From an uncultured Porphyromonadaceae bacterium (GTDB lineage: Bacteria; Bacteroidota; Bacteroidia; Bacteroidales; Paludibacteraceae), in contig CASEAJ010000021.1 of NCBI GenBank assembly GCA_949285425.1, forward strand, positions 1 through 59,323: a stretch of 59,323 nucleotides of DNA, given 5' to 3'. The notes beneath the pieces are model-generated. The model saw only the letters and a list, made by a program, of their open reading frames with translations. It was not told the DNA's origin and did not search any database. Below, piece by piece: positions 36,747 through 46,108 of the stretch (its first letter is position 1; each line of letters starts with the position of its first letter). Made by a program: the position numbers and the translations under genes.

Positions 36747-36779
36747 AGTTCACATCCACTCTCTTTTTAATCCTTTTTC

Positions 36780-37364
36780 ATGGACGAAACAATCCTTGTA
36801 CAACAACTGAAAAAAAATTCATTAAAAGCTTTTGACAAGATATACACATTGTATTCGGTCAGGCTTTACGCCTATTCCATGCAATATGTAAAATCAAAAG
36901 AAGATGCAGAAGAAATAGTGCAGGATGTATTCACAAAACTGTGGTTGAACCGGCACAGCATCGTCCACGACGAGAGTATCGGAGCCTTTATCTTCAAGAT
37001 TGCCAAAAACCAAATCATAAACCGGTACAAACAACGAATCAATTCATTCGAGTTTGAAGAATACGTGAATTATTACAACGCCGAAAAATACGCTGCATGC
37101 GACACCTGCAATCTGATAGAATACGATGATTTCTGCAGATCTTTGAACAAGGCAATGAAAAAGTTGACTGCTACCCAGCAGAAAGTCATTCGATGCTGCA
37201 AATTGGAACAATTGTCCGTCAAAGAAACCGCTGCAACCCTCCAACTGAACGAGCAGACCATAAAGAATGCCCTTTCTACCGGCTTGAAGGCACTGCGCGA
37301 ACTATTAAAAAATACCGACACATTTATCACCCTACTCATAATGTTAAATTATTTATATTTTTAG
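36780..37364 (+). CDS. ECF RNA polymerase sigma factor of the PUL
   Basis: 194 residues. Region 2: SLKAFDKIYTLYSVRLYAYS through AEEIVQDVFTKLWLNR (about 12-60); region 4: LTATQQKVIRCCKLEQLSVKETAATLQLNEQ (about 125-160). FecI-like sigma factors of this Bacteroidetes group turn on a neighbouring susCD operon when released by their anti-sigma. The FecR-like gene follows 48 bp downstream. Moderately AT-rich, as PUL regulators often are. Confidence 0.93.
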   Translation: MDETILVQQLKKNSLKAFDKIYTLYSVRLYAYSMQYVKSKEDAEEIVQDVFTKLWLNRHSIVHDESIGAFIFKIAKNQIINRYKQRINSFEFEEYVNYYNAEKYAACDTCNLIEYDDFCRSLNKAMKKLTATQQKVIRCCKLEQLSVKETAATLQLNEQTIKNALSTGLKALRELLKNTDTFITLLIMLNYLYF

Positions 37365-37412
37365 TACTTGCAAGCCTCTTTGCTGTCTTACTTTTATTAT
37401 AGGCACAAACAC

Positions 37413-38384
37413 ATGAACGAACTGGAAAATAAATATAAAGACAACTCACTGACCCCGGCCGAGCTGACGGAACTCCGCAAACAGGTCAACGGCATGACTG
37501 AAAAACAGCTTGAAGAGAGACTTCGCGAGAGTTGGAATGCAGACATATTCAAAAGCGACCCTGTGGTCTCCGAACGACTGAAAATCATAAAAGAACAAAT
37601 TGACAGCGACATCCAGCCATCCAAACATTCATACAGGTTACCCGGCCATATCTTCCGGATAGCCGCCGCCATATTGCTGCCATTGCTTCTTCTGACATCC
37701 ATCCATTTCTATCGCGAAACGGTCAAACTATCAAACGGAGAAATCTTGTTCTCGACCCAAGAAGGGGAACGAGCCAACATCACCTTGCCCGATGGTACCC
37801 AGGTCACCCTCAATACAAACACATTCATGACCTACTCTCCCGGAGAATTCAACTACAAAGAACGCAACATACAATTCAACGGGGAAGCCTATTTTGATGT
37901 GGCCACCAATCCTTCCATTCCATTCATCATCCACACAAAAGATTTGAGAATCAAGGTACTTGGCACCAAATTCAACCTGCATGCCTATTCTGGGAACAAC
38001 ACTATGTCACTCACATTGGAGGAAGGACATGTTTTGCTATCCTCGCGAAAAGAAGAAAAAGAACTTTTTCCCAACCAAAAAGCCATACTCGATTGTCATA
38101 ACGGACGCATATCTATCATCAAAGAAGAAGTCCCGGAAAACGCTTCTGCCTGGCGAAACGGCGAACTCGCATTCTCGAACCAAGAGCTGCAACAAGTCCT
38201 ATCAGACTTGGAACAGAACTACGGAGTCCGTATCTGCATCGAGTCGCACGACAGTATAAATACAGATTTGTTTACCGGGAAAATACCGGCTGACAACCTG
38301 CTCGATGCATTAGAAGTGTTAAAATACTCGTATCACATGAAGTATCGTATAGACAATAAAACAATTTATTTCTCTGCCGATTAA
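37413..38384 (+). CDS. FecR-type anti-sigma factor
   Basis: 323 residues from MNELENKYKDNSLT; a frame start at 37368 adds 15 unlikely residues. An N-terminal cytoplasmic region binds sigma, one membrane helix (about residues 85-105, FRIAAAILLPLLLLTSIHF) crosses the inner membrane, then a periplasmic FecR domain (TQEGERANITLPDGTQVTLN) and a C-terminal DUF4974 domain (LQQVLSDLEQNYGVRI) contact the SusC-type receptor. It transmits the glycan-bound state of SusC to the sigma factor. It ends before a strong terminator. Confidence 0.93.
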   Translation: MNELENKYKDNSLTPAELTELRKQVNGMTEKQLEERLRESWNADIFKSDPVVSERLKIIKEQIDSDIQPSKHSYRLPGHIFRIAAAILLPLLLLTSIHFYRETVKLSNGEILFSTQEGERANITLPDGTQVTLNTNTFMTYSPGEFNYKERNIQFNGEAYFDVATNPSIPFIIHTKDLRIKVLGTKFNLHAYSGNNTMSLTLEEGHVLLSSRKEEKELFPNQKAILDCHNGRISIIKEEVPENASAWRNGELAFSNQELQQVLSDLEQNYGVRICIESHDSINTDLFTGKIPADNLLDALEVLKYSYHMKYRIDNKTIYFSAD

Positions 38385-38404
38385 CGCTTTTTCTCCACCT
38401 ACCC

Positions 38405-38452
38405 AAACAGAAACCGGAAAGCCCTATAACCTGCTTTCCGGTTTCTGTTTTT
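38405..38452 (+). terminator. Terminator between anti-sigma and susC
   Basis: A 17-bp perfect stem (38405-38421 with 38434-38450) with a 12-nt loop and a T5 run. It separates the regulator pair from the structural genes, so the latter must have their own promoter in 38453-38595. Confidence 0.92.
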
Positions 38453-38595
38453 ATGCAGGTTCCTTCTTTTCCTCTCCTGCATACGCAAAAACATGTTTTA
38501 CAACATATATTTTTTAAAGTACCTTTTTCTTCAAACATTGTCTTTCTTGGTACAATCTTGAATTAACAATTAACAAACCAAACATCAAAAGTTGT
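38453..38595 (+). promoter_or_regulatory. Presumed sigma-responsive promoter region of susC
   Basis: 143 bp between a strong terminator and the susC start, AT-rich. I see no full TTTG-N20-TAnnTTTG promoter, consistent with recognition by the PUL's own ECF sigma factor, but I cannot assign the motif. Confidence 0.4.
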
Positions 38596-41500
38596 ATGAA
38601 AAGACTTATAAGTTTAGGATTCAGACAGCTGGTCATCATGTTCTTCTTCATAGGAGGAAGCATACAAGCCTTGTCGGCACAAGAACAACAAGTGACCATC
38701 GAACTGAAAAATGCGACTCTCAAAGAGTTGTTCTCTGTCATTGAAAAGCAGACCTCTTATCGGTTTGCCTACCGGAATGTTGTACTGGACAACAAACAAG
38801 ACATCACCATTTCACGGAAAAACGCAAATGTTTCTACCGTACTTGATGAAGCCTTACAAGACAAAATGTTGGACTACAACATTGTTTCCGAAAAATCGAT
38901 TGTCATTTTCGACACACACTCAGACAACAAGAACAAACAAAGCGACACCATGACCGTAACCGGTGTCATTTATGATGAGTTGCAATCTCCTGTCATAGGA
39001 GCAAATGTCCTGATTTCCGGTTCCAATATAGGAACGGTGTCCGACATAGATGGCAAGTTCAGCATTGAAGCCCCGGCCGATGGAATGCTGGAAATATCCT
39101 ACATCGGATATAAAAAGGAAACCGTTCATATTGACGGACGGAGTTCTTTCAGCATCAGTATCCACCCTATTGTATTGGATGAAGTAGTGGTAGTAGGTTA
39201 TGGCACACAAAAGAAAACCAGTGTGACAGGAGCTATCGATATGGTTCAGGGCAAGTCCATTGAAGAAATGCCCGTAGCCACCATAGGACAATCATTACAA
39301 GGTATCACACCGGGACTCATCATCACCGATGGCGGCGGGAAACCTGGTAGCAATCCGACCATCAACATACGTGGAGCCGGGACATTGGGCAACACAGAAC
39401 CTTTGGTCGTCATCGACGGGATGCCGGCCGGCATGGGTGAGTTCAATGCCCTGAACCCCGTCGACATAGAGTCCATCTCTGTATTAAAAGATGCATCCTC
39501 CACCGCCATTTATGGTTCACGTGCCTCAAACGGTGTTTTGCTTGTCACAACCAAGAAGGGTGACAAAGACCGCAAGCCTGTTATTGACTTAAACTATTCC
39601 TACTCTTTACAAACCCCTGTCTACGTACCCGAACTAAACGATTCATGGGACTATGCCATGCTGGTAAATGAAGCCTACACACAAGGCGGAGGCAACATTC
39701 AGTTCCAGCCAGAGCAAATCGCCGCCATGCGCGATGGCAGCGATCTTGACCACTACGCCAACACAAACTGGTGGAACGAAGTTGTACGTCCACACGACGG
39801 GATGCACCTGGCTAGTGTCCGAGTGACCGGAGGCTCGAAAAAAATGTCATATATGATGTCTGGAGGATATACCCAACAATCTGGGTTAATTCCTTACACC
39901 GATTTCTCGAAATATAACGTCCGTATGAACTTAAGTTCAGAGATCACCGACCGTATAAACATTACCGGTGGATTTGCTTACTACAAAAGTTCCACCCAGG
40001 AACCCGACCATTATGGCGACATATTCGGAAGCGTGCTGAACATGGCACCCTATATTCCCGTAAAGCGGTCAAACGGTGACTGGGGACATTTAAACAACGA
40101 AGATGCCAACCCTGTAGCCTGGATTACAGACGGCGGACACACCAAAAGCGATGACAGCAACCTGATGATGAACCTGAGCGTGAACTGGGAAATCGTGAAA
40201 GGGCTGACGTTCACAGGACAACTGTCCGACAACATCTGGAACGTAGGGAGTAGCAGTATATACAAGACAATTCCATTCGTCAACGATGACGGTAGCATAA
40301 AGTACAGCAACGACCCGAACAGTGTGAGCAAATCCATGACCGGGCGTAACCAATACACACTCCAAACTTTGCTTAGCTACGAAAACTCCTTCGGACAAAA
40401 TCACTTCAAAGTTTTGGGAGGTTTTACCGATGAACATTACAAAAGTCATTGGATGAATGCCAATCGAAAAAACATTCCCGACAACGAAATGGAAGAAATA
40501 GATGGAGCCACTGGTACGGGAGACCAGCGGACGGTGAGCGGAAGTTCGGACGAATGGCGCATGTTCTCCTACTTCGGACGTGCCAATTATGACTACGCCG
40601 GCAAGTACATGGCCGAGTTCAACGTACGCTATGATGGTTCCTCACGCCTGGCCCCTGGACGTCAGTACGCTGTGTTCCCTTCCGGTTCCATTGGATGGCG
40701 TCTGTCTGAAGAAGGTTTTATGGACTGGAGCCGTTCAATACTCGACAACTTCAAAATAAGAGGCAGTTACGGGTCGGTAGGCAACCAAACCATCGGACTC
40801 TACCAATATGCAAACGTCATGGCCAACAGTTCACAAGAATACATGTTCGGACACGGATTCGTTCCAGGATCATTTCTAAGCAAACTACCTAACTATGACC
40901 TCACTTGGGAAACATCTACCGTACTTGACCTCGGATTTGATTTTGCCTTGTTCAACAACCGTCTGTCGGGTGTGTTCGACTGGTATCAGAAATATACAGA
41001 CAACATCCTGCTGGACCTGCCTGTTTCCGATGTCATCGGAGTAGCCGTATCAACCCAAAACGCAGGAAAAATGAAAAGCTGGGGAACAGAACTACAACTG
41101 GTATGGCGTGACAATATACGTGACTTCCATTACAGCGTAGCTTTTTCACTGGCCGACCAAATGAATGAGGTGGTCGACCTGAAAGGTACCGGACCTTACC
41201 GGGGCGACCGAACTATCACGGAAGAAGGGCATCCTCTGAACACATTATACGGCTATAAATGCCTCGGATTTTTCACATCGGAAGAAGAAATAGCCAACAG
41301 TCCGAAGCCCGAAGGATACGCATCACAAATCAGAGTAGGTGACCTAAAGTATGCTGATATTTCCGGCCCCAATGGAGTGCCCGATGGAATTATAGACTCG
41401 AACGACAAAACCTACTTGGGTTGGAGTGCACCACGTTTCATGTACGGAATTGACATCAACGGAGAATGGAAAGGATTTGACTTCCGCATTTTCTTTCAGG

Positions 41501-41910
41501 GTGTAGGCAAACGCGATGAATTCTACTACGGAGGACTGGTATTCAACCCTACATCAAAAGTATTGTTGGAAAATCGTTGGGATCCGAACAAAACGGTAGA
41601 AGACAACATGGCCCACGCCAAACTGCCCCGCCAAGCCAACGGACAACAGAACAACTACGAGATTTCCTCTTTCTATGTAGGGAACGCTGCCTATCTCCGT
41701 CTAAAGAACCTGCAAGTAGGTTATACGCTACCGAACAAGTGGACCCAAAAGGCCAGCATGGAGAAAGTACGCCTTTATTTCTCTGCAAACAACTTATTCA
41801 CCCTGACATCCTTCCCCTATTATGATCCGGAAGGAAGCAACGGAGGCAGCTATTACCCACAACTAACCTCCTATTCATTCGGTGTGAATATCACGATAGG
41901 AAAAAACTAA
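38596..41910 (+). CDS. SusC-like TonB-dependent transporter with STN signalling domain
   Basis: 1104 residues. Signal peptide (about 1-28), STN secretin/TonB N-terminal domain (about 30-105; VTIELKNATLKELFSVIEKQ, VSTVLDEAL), carboxypeptidase-regulatory-like domain (about 120-200), TonB-box-like VLDEVVVVGYGTQ, plug domain (IRGAGTLGNTEPLVVIDGMP, ASSTAIYGSRASNGV) and a 22-strand barrel ending YSFGVNITIGKN. The SusC/SusD pair imports oligosaccharides across the outer membrane. The STN domain is the part that contacts the FecR periplasmic domain in sigma/anti-sigma systems, matching the two genes upstream. Confidence 0.96.
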   Translation: MKRLISLGFRQLVIMFFFIGGSIQALSAQEQQVTIELKNATLKELFSVIEKQTSYRFAYRNVVLDNKQDITISRKNANVSTVLDEALQDKMLDYNIVSEKSIVIFDTHSDNKNKQSDTMTVTGVIYDELQSPVIGANVLISGSNIGTVSDIDGKFSIEAPADGMLEISYIGYKKETVHIDGRSSFSISIHPIVLDEVVVVGYGTQKKTSVTGAIDMVQGKSIEEMPVATIGQSLQGITPGLIITDGGGKPGSNPTINIRGAGTLGNTEPLVVIDGMPAGMGEFNALNPVDIESISVLKDASSTAIYGSRASNGVLLVTTKKGDKDRKPVIDLNYSYSLQTPVYVPELNDSWDYAMLVNEAYTQGGGNIQFQPEQIAAMRDGSDLDHYANTNWWNEVVRPHDGMHLASVRVTGGSKKMSYMMSGGYTQQSGLIPYTDFSKYNVRMNLSSEITDRINITGGFAYYKSSTQEPDHYGDIFGSVLNMAPYIPVKRSNGDWGHLNNEDANPVAWITDGGHTKSDDSNLMMNLSVNWEIVKGLTFTGQLSDNIWNVGSSSIYKTIPFVNDDGSIKYSNDPNSVSKSMTGRNQYTLQTLLSYENSFGQNHFKVLGGFTDEHYKSHWMNANRKNIPDNEMEEIDGATGTGDQRTVSGSSDEWRMFSYFGRANYDYAGKYMAEFNVRYDGSSRLAPGRQYAVFPSGSIGWRLSEEGFMDWSRSILDNFKIRGSYGSVGNQTIGLYQYANVMANSSQEYMFGHGFVPGSFLSKLPNYDLTWETSTVLDLGFDFALFNNRLSGVFDWYQKYTDNILLDLPVSDVIGVAVSTQNAGKMKSWGTELQLVWRDNIRDFHYSVAFSLADQMNEVVDLKGTGPYRGDRTITEEGHPLNTLYGYKCLGFFTSEEEIANSPKPEGYASQIRVGDLKYADISGPNGVPDGIIDSNDKTYLGWSAPRFMYGIDINGEWKGFDFRIFFQGVGKRDEFYYGGLVFNPTSKVLLENRWDPNKTVEDNMAHAKLPRQANGQQNNYEISSFYVGNAAYLRLKNLQVGYTLPNKWTQKASMEKVRLYFSANNLFTLTSFPYYDPEGSNGGSYYPQLTSYSFGVNITIGKN

Positions 41911-41939
41911 CAACAAACGAAACTATAAAACATATTAAG

Positions 41940-43664
41940 ATGAAATATTTCAATTTTTTGACATGTGCCCTGCTGTTGGTCTCGAACTACAGTTGTACAA
42001 ATGGCCTCGAACTGTATCCGACGGACAAGGAAAGGCAGGAGAACTACTGGACCTCGGCCGAAAACGCTGAGCGGGCCGTAAATGCAACATACGCCTACAC
42101 CTTCCCCCAAGACGACAGCTATGGATGTGACCTATTTTTTTTAGATGCGGCCTCAGATAACGCATTTCCCTCGTTTTCCAACCAATTCGGCAATTTCCAA
42201 CAAATCACGCTGAACGCCTATGAATCGAACCATGGGGCACTACAAACCCTATGGAAAAGAAGATACGAATGTATCCGCCGCTGTGTGGATGTACTGACAA
42301 ACATAGACCAGGTTTCTATGGACGAAGCATTGAAGAACCGTTACAAAGGCGAAGTCTATTTCCAACGGGCCTACCAATACTACTACCTGATAGCCCTGTT
42401 CGGTGATGTACCTTGGATTAGCCATCCGCTCACCATCCAGGAGGCATCGAGCATCAAACGTACCCAAAAAGAAGCTATCGCCAAGGTAATCATAGCTGAT
42501 TTGGACAAGGCGGCCAAATATCTTCCCGCAAGCTATCCCGACACAAAAGATGACGGACGAGCAACTAAGTGGGCCGCCTTAGCATTGAAAAGCCGTATCT
42601 GTATGTTCATGGCTGGCGACTACCGCAAACCTTTTGATGACCAAAAATGGTACTGGGAGCAGGCCGTCGCAGCAACCGACAGCATCATAAAAAAGTCAGG
42701 AAAGAGTCTTTACACTCCCGGAAACCAACTGACCGGTGAATCATATCGCAAACTATTCTATGACAACGATGCCAGTTCGGCCAGCGGTGAAGTCATATTC
42801 GACACCCAATTCACAACATTGGAACGGCCCTTATATGGATTTACCGTAAAAGTTGCCTGTATCAGCGATGGAGGTTGGAATTCGTGGGTACCCACACAAT
42901 CACTAGTGGATGCCTACGATGTAAAAGTTAGCAACACTGCAGCCTACCCTATTGACGACCCTGCGGCCAACTACGATGAGAACAATCCATATGTTAACCG
43001 CGATCCGCGACTAGCCGCTACCATTTATTACTGCGGTAACACCACTTTGGCTGGAGGCATATACAACAGCCAACCCGGACAAGCCGGAGTCGACCGTATG
43101 GACCAACACAACGGCAGCCCCACCGGTTACGGATACAAGAAATTTGTCGACCCCACCCTTATCGGGACATGGGATACCGGCAGGGATTTTCCTCTCATCC
43201 GTCTGGCAGAAGTATATCTTGATGCCGCCGAAGCCCGCAACGAACTGGCAGAAGACCCGGCCAAAGACCGCAACATACGTAACTATGCCGGCATGACCCG
43301 TTGGCGGGTAGGTATGCCCGACTTTCCCAACGGACTGAGCAAGGACCAGATGCGCGAACGTATCCGCAACGAACGTAGAGTCGAATTTGCAATGGAAGGA
43401 CAACGCTTCTTCGACATCCGTCGCTGGCATATTGCAGAAGCTGTGCTGAACGCCGAAGATGGATGGATCATCGGCATGAAACTAGACAATCCCGGAGAAT
43501 ACTCCGTGGTAGAAGAAGGTAAAAAATGGGCCGGGCACGTGAAAGTAAGACAACGTTCCACTTTTACCAATGAAGATTACGTATGGCCGCTGCCTATGCG
43601 TGAAGTAGAACTCAATCCCAACTTGAAAGCCGAACCCTTGAGCGAAATAGAACAAACCAACTGA
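41940..43664 (+). CDS. SusD/RagB-like glycan-binding lipoprotein
   Basis: 574 residues. Lipoprotein signal ending LLVSNYSC. SusD TPR region (YKGEVYFQRAYQYYYLIALFGDVPWI, about 140-165; WAALALKSRICMFMAG) and the typical C-terminal RxNERRVEFAMEGQRFFDIRRW (about 475-497). It forms the lid of the SusC channel and binds the glycan. It starts 29 bp after susC. Confidence 0.96.
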   Translation: MKYFNFLTCALLLVSNYSCTNGLELYPTDKERQENYWTSAENAERAVNATYAYTFPQDDSYGCDLFFLDAASDNAFPSFSNQFGNFQQITLNAYESNHGALQTLWKRRYECIRRCVDVLTNIDQVSMDEALKNRYKGEVYFQRAYQYYYLIALFGDVPWISHPLTIQEASSIKRTQKEAIAKVIIADLDKAAKYLPASYPDTKDDGRATKWAALALKSRICMFMAGDYRKPFDDQKWYWEQAVAATDSIIKKSGKSLYTPGNQLTGESYRKLFYDNDASSASGEVIFDTQFTTLERPLYGFTVKVACISDGGWNSWVPTQSLVDAYDVKVSNTAAYPIDDPAANYDENNPYVNRDPRLAATIYYCGNTTLAGGIYNSQPGQAGVDRMDQHNGSPTGYGYKKFVDPTLIGTWDTGRDFPLIRLAEVYLDAAEARNELAEDPAKDRNIRNYAGMTRWRVGMPDFPNGLSKDQMRERIRNERRVEFAMEGQRFFDIRRWHIAEAVLNAEDGWIIGMKLDNPGEYSVVEEGKKWAGHVKVRQRSTFTNEDYVWPLPMREVELNPNLKAEPLSEIEQTN

Positions 43665-43675
43665 TTGAATAAAAC

Positions 43676-45886
43676 ATGAACAGAATAGCATTAAATATGA
43701 TTTCATTGGCATTTGTGGTCTTTACCGCAAATGCCCAATCCGACCTCGCACAATATGTTGATCCTTTCATTGGAGTCGATGGTGGTGGTAACGTTTTTCC
43801 CGGAGCCTGCGTACCTTTCGGCATGGTAAAAGTAGGACCTGACTGCGGAAACAAGGACTGGAACGCTGGTTGGGACCGCGATGGAAACATACACGGTTTC
43901 AGCAATGTACATGTAAGCGGCACTGGCGGTGGGTGCAAATACGGCAACGTATTATTCGCCCCAATAACCGGTGAACTAGACACACACAACTATTCATCAC
44001 CCCGTAAAAACGAAAATGCGGCACTAGGTCTTTACGAGGTTGAATTGAGCAGATACAATACTTCTGCCAGACTCACGGCCCTGCAACACAGCGCCATGCA
44101 CGAATACACATTTCCTGCCGGAGACGATTCTAAAATCATCATTGATCTTGGCAGTTTCCTCGCATCGCATGAACGACAGTATTTTGTTGGTTCGGAAGTG
44201 CGCATCCTTTCCAACACCGAAATCGAAGGTTACACCCGCATCCGGGGAGGCTGGAACATAGGAGAACCGTACACCGTCTATTTCTATGCACAGTTCGACA
44301 CACCGGCCGCCGAATATGGTACATGGAAAAGCCACAAACAAATGCCGGGAGAAAAAGTGCAGTATGACACGAACGAAATGACCGGTGCCTACTTCACCTA
44401 TCACACACAGGCCGGACAGAAAGTGACCGCAAAAATAGGCATTTCCTATCTCAGCACGGGCAAAGCCCGCATGAATGCCGCAGAAATGACCTCATGGGAT
44501 TTCGACACGGTACGCGGTGAATGCGTAAAACAATGGGAAAAAATACTCAACAAGGTAGTGGTAAAAGGCACCGATGAACAAAAGAAAATATTCTACACGG
44601 CACTGTACCACGCATATCTGCAACCTGTAGACAAGACCGGAGAAAACTCAAAATGGGCATCAGACGAACCTTATTACGATGATTTCTATTGCATTTGGGA
44701 CACATTTCGGGCCACACATCCGTTGTTTACCCTCCTCACACCGACGAAACAAGCTGACATGCTCCGCTCACTGCTTGACATTTACAAACACGACGGTTAC
44801 ATGCCCGACGGACGGAGCGGAGATGACAACGGGCGGGTACAAGGCGGGTCGAACAGCGACATTCTCTTTGCCGATGCATACGTGAAAGGGTTGAAAGGTA
44901 TCGACTACGAACTGGCATTGGAAGCCATGATAAAGAATGCAGAAGTAGCCCCCGGCGATGACGAACGAAAAGAAGGACGCGGAGGCATTACCGACTACAA
45001 CACAAAGGGCTACGTATCGACCCGCTACGAACGGGCCGGCACACGAACCATGGAATATGCCAACTGTGACTATGCCATTGCCACACTGGCCAAAGGGCTG
45101 AAAAAGAAAGATCTTGCAGAAAAGTACCTGCTACGCTCGCACAATTGGCAAAATATCTGGAATCCAAACATCGAAAGTTTGGGCTTCAAAGGATTTATCT
45201 GGCCACGACTCGAAAACGGTTCTTGGATGAACGAAGATGACTACTCGGTGTTTCAGGGAGGCACATGGCCCGACTTCTTATATGAAACATTCTCTTGGGA
45301 AATGTCTTTCTACGTGCCGCACGACATGAAATCGCTGATTGAAAAATGCGGTGGAAAAGAACAGTTCACCCGCAGGCTCGACACCTATTTCACCCACGAA
45401 CGTTGGGACCAACGGTGGTTCATGGGGTTGTTCCAGATATCCAACGAACCAGGGTTCCTCACTCCCACACTCTACAATTACGTGGGTCGTCCCGACCGCA
45501 CAGCGGAAATCGTCCGCCAAACCTTACGCGAACGTTACAACAGCACAAAGGAGGGTATCCCCGGCAACGACGATTCCGGTTCCATGTCGGCATGGTACGT
45601 CTTCCACTCGCTGGGCTTCTATCCCAATGCCGGACAAAACCTGTATCTCATTTCCAGCCCCACGTTTGAAGAAGCGAGCATCTACCTCGAAAACGGGAAA
45701 ACCCTGCTGATAAAAGCCAAACGGGCAAGCGAAAAGAACATTTACGTGCAATCCGTCAAACTGAACGGCGAACCGCTGGACGACTGCTTCTTCCGCCACA
45801 CCGACATTGCCAACGGAGGCATACTGGAATTTGTTATGGGTTCGAAACCCTCCAAATGGGGCATAAACGGAATGATAAACGAATAA
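43676..45886 (+). CDS. GH92 exo-alpha-mannosidase
   Basis: 736 residues, with signal peptide (cut near FTANAQ). GH92 enzymes are calcium-dependent inverting alpha-mannosidases. Seen: N-terminal beta-sandwich with YVDPFIGVDGGGNVFPGA, PDGRSGDDNGRVQGGSNSD, and the family signature GNDDSGSMSAWYVF (residues 630-643). The linkage preference (alpha-1,2, 1,3 or other) is not readable. It starts 11 bp after susD, so it belongs to the same operon. Confidence 0.93.
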   Translation: MNRIALNMISLAFVVFTANAQSDLAQYVDPFIGVDGGGNVFPGACVPFGMVKVGPDCGNKDWNAGWDRDGNIHGFSNVHVSGTGGGCKYGNVLFAPITGELDTHNYSSPRKNENAALGLYEVELSRYNTSARLTALQHSAMHEYTFPAGDDSKIIIDLGSFLASHERQYFVGSEVRILSNTEIEGYTRIRGGWNIGEPYTVYFYAQFDTPAAEYGTWKSHKQMPGEKVQYDTNEMTGAYFTYHTQAGQKVTAKIGISYLSTGKARMNAAEMTSWDFDTVRGECVKQWEKILNKVVVKGTDEQKKIFYTALYHAYLQPVDKTGENSKWASDEPYYDDFYCIWDTFRATHPLFTLLTPTKQADMLRSLLDIYKHDGYMPDGRSGDDNGRVQGGSNSDILFADAYVKGLKGIDYELALEAMIKNAEVAPGDDERKEGRGGITDYNTKGYVSTRYERAGTRTMEYANCDYAIATLAKGLKKKDLAEKYLLRSHNWQNIWNPNIESLGFKGFIWPRLENGSWMNEDDYSVFQGGTWPDFLYETFSWEMSFYVPHDMKSLIEKCGGKEQFTRRLDTYFTHERWDQRWFMGLFQISNEPGFLTPTLYNYVGRPDRTAEIVRQTLRERYNSTKEGIPGNDDSGSMSAWYVFHSLGFYPNAGQNLYLISSPTFEEASIYLENGKTLLIKAKRASEKNIYVQSVKLNGEPLDDCFFRHTDIANGGILEFVMGSKPSKWGINGMINE

Positions 45887-45938
45887 AGTCAGGCACTTGT
45901 GAGGACCATGTCATGTACGCTTTTGCATTCTGTTCTTT

Positions 45939-46020
45939 TTTCACCTATGTGAAAAGCATTTTTCACCTATATGAAAAATATGTTTCACCTATGTGAAAAA
46001 AGCGTTTCACATAGGTGAAA
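45939..46020. promoter_or_regulatory. Array of four TTTCAC-N4-GTGAAA palindromes at 22-bp spacing
   Basis: Sites at 45939-45954 (TTTCACCTATGTGAAA), 45961-45976 (TTTCACCTATATGAAA, one change), 45983-45998 (same as the first) and 46005-46020 (TTTCACATAGGTGAAA, its exact reverse complement). Start-to-start distances are 22, 22 and 22 bp, about two helical turns. Each half is TTTCAC / GTGAAA. The array is between the GH92 stop and the GH97 start (46109). A repeated protein-binding site is likely; a bank of RNA hairpins is the alternative. Confidence 0.8.
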
Positions 46021-46108
46021 CGACAACATCGTCAGCATGGATACACGACATGGTCCGCACAAGCGACTAAAGTCCAACAAACAAAACCGCTAAAGAAGAA
46101 AGAAAAAT

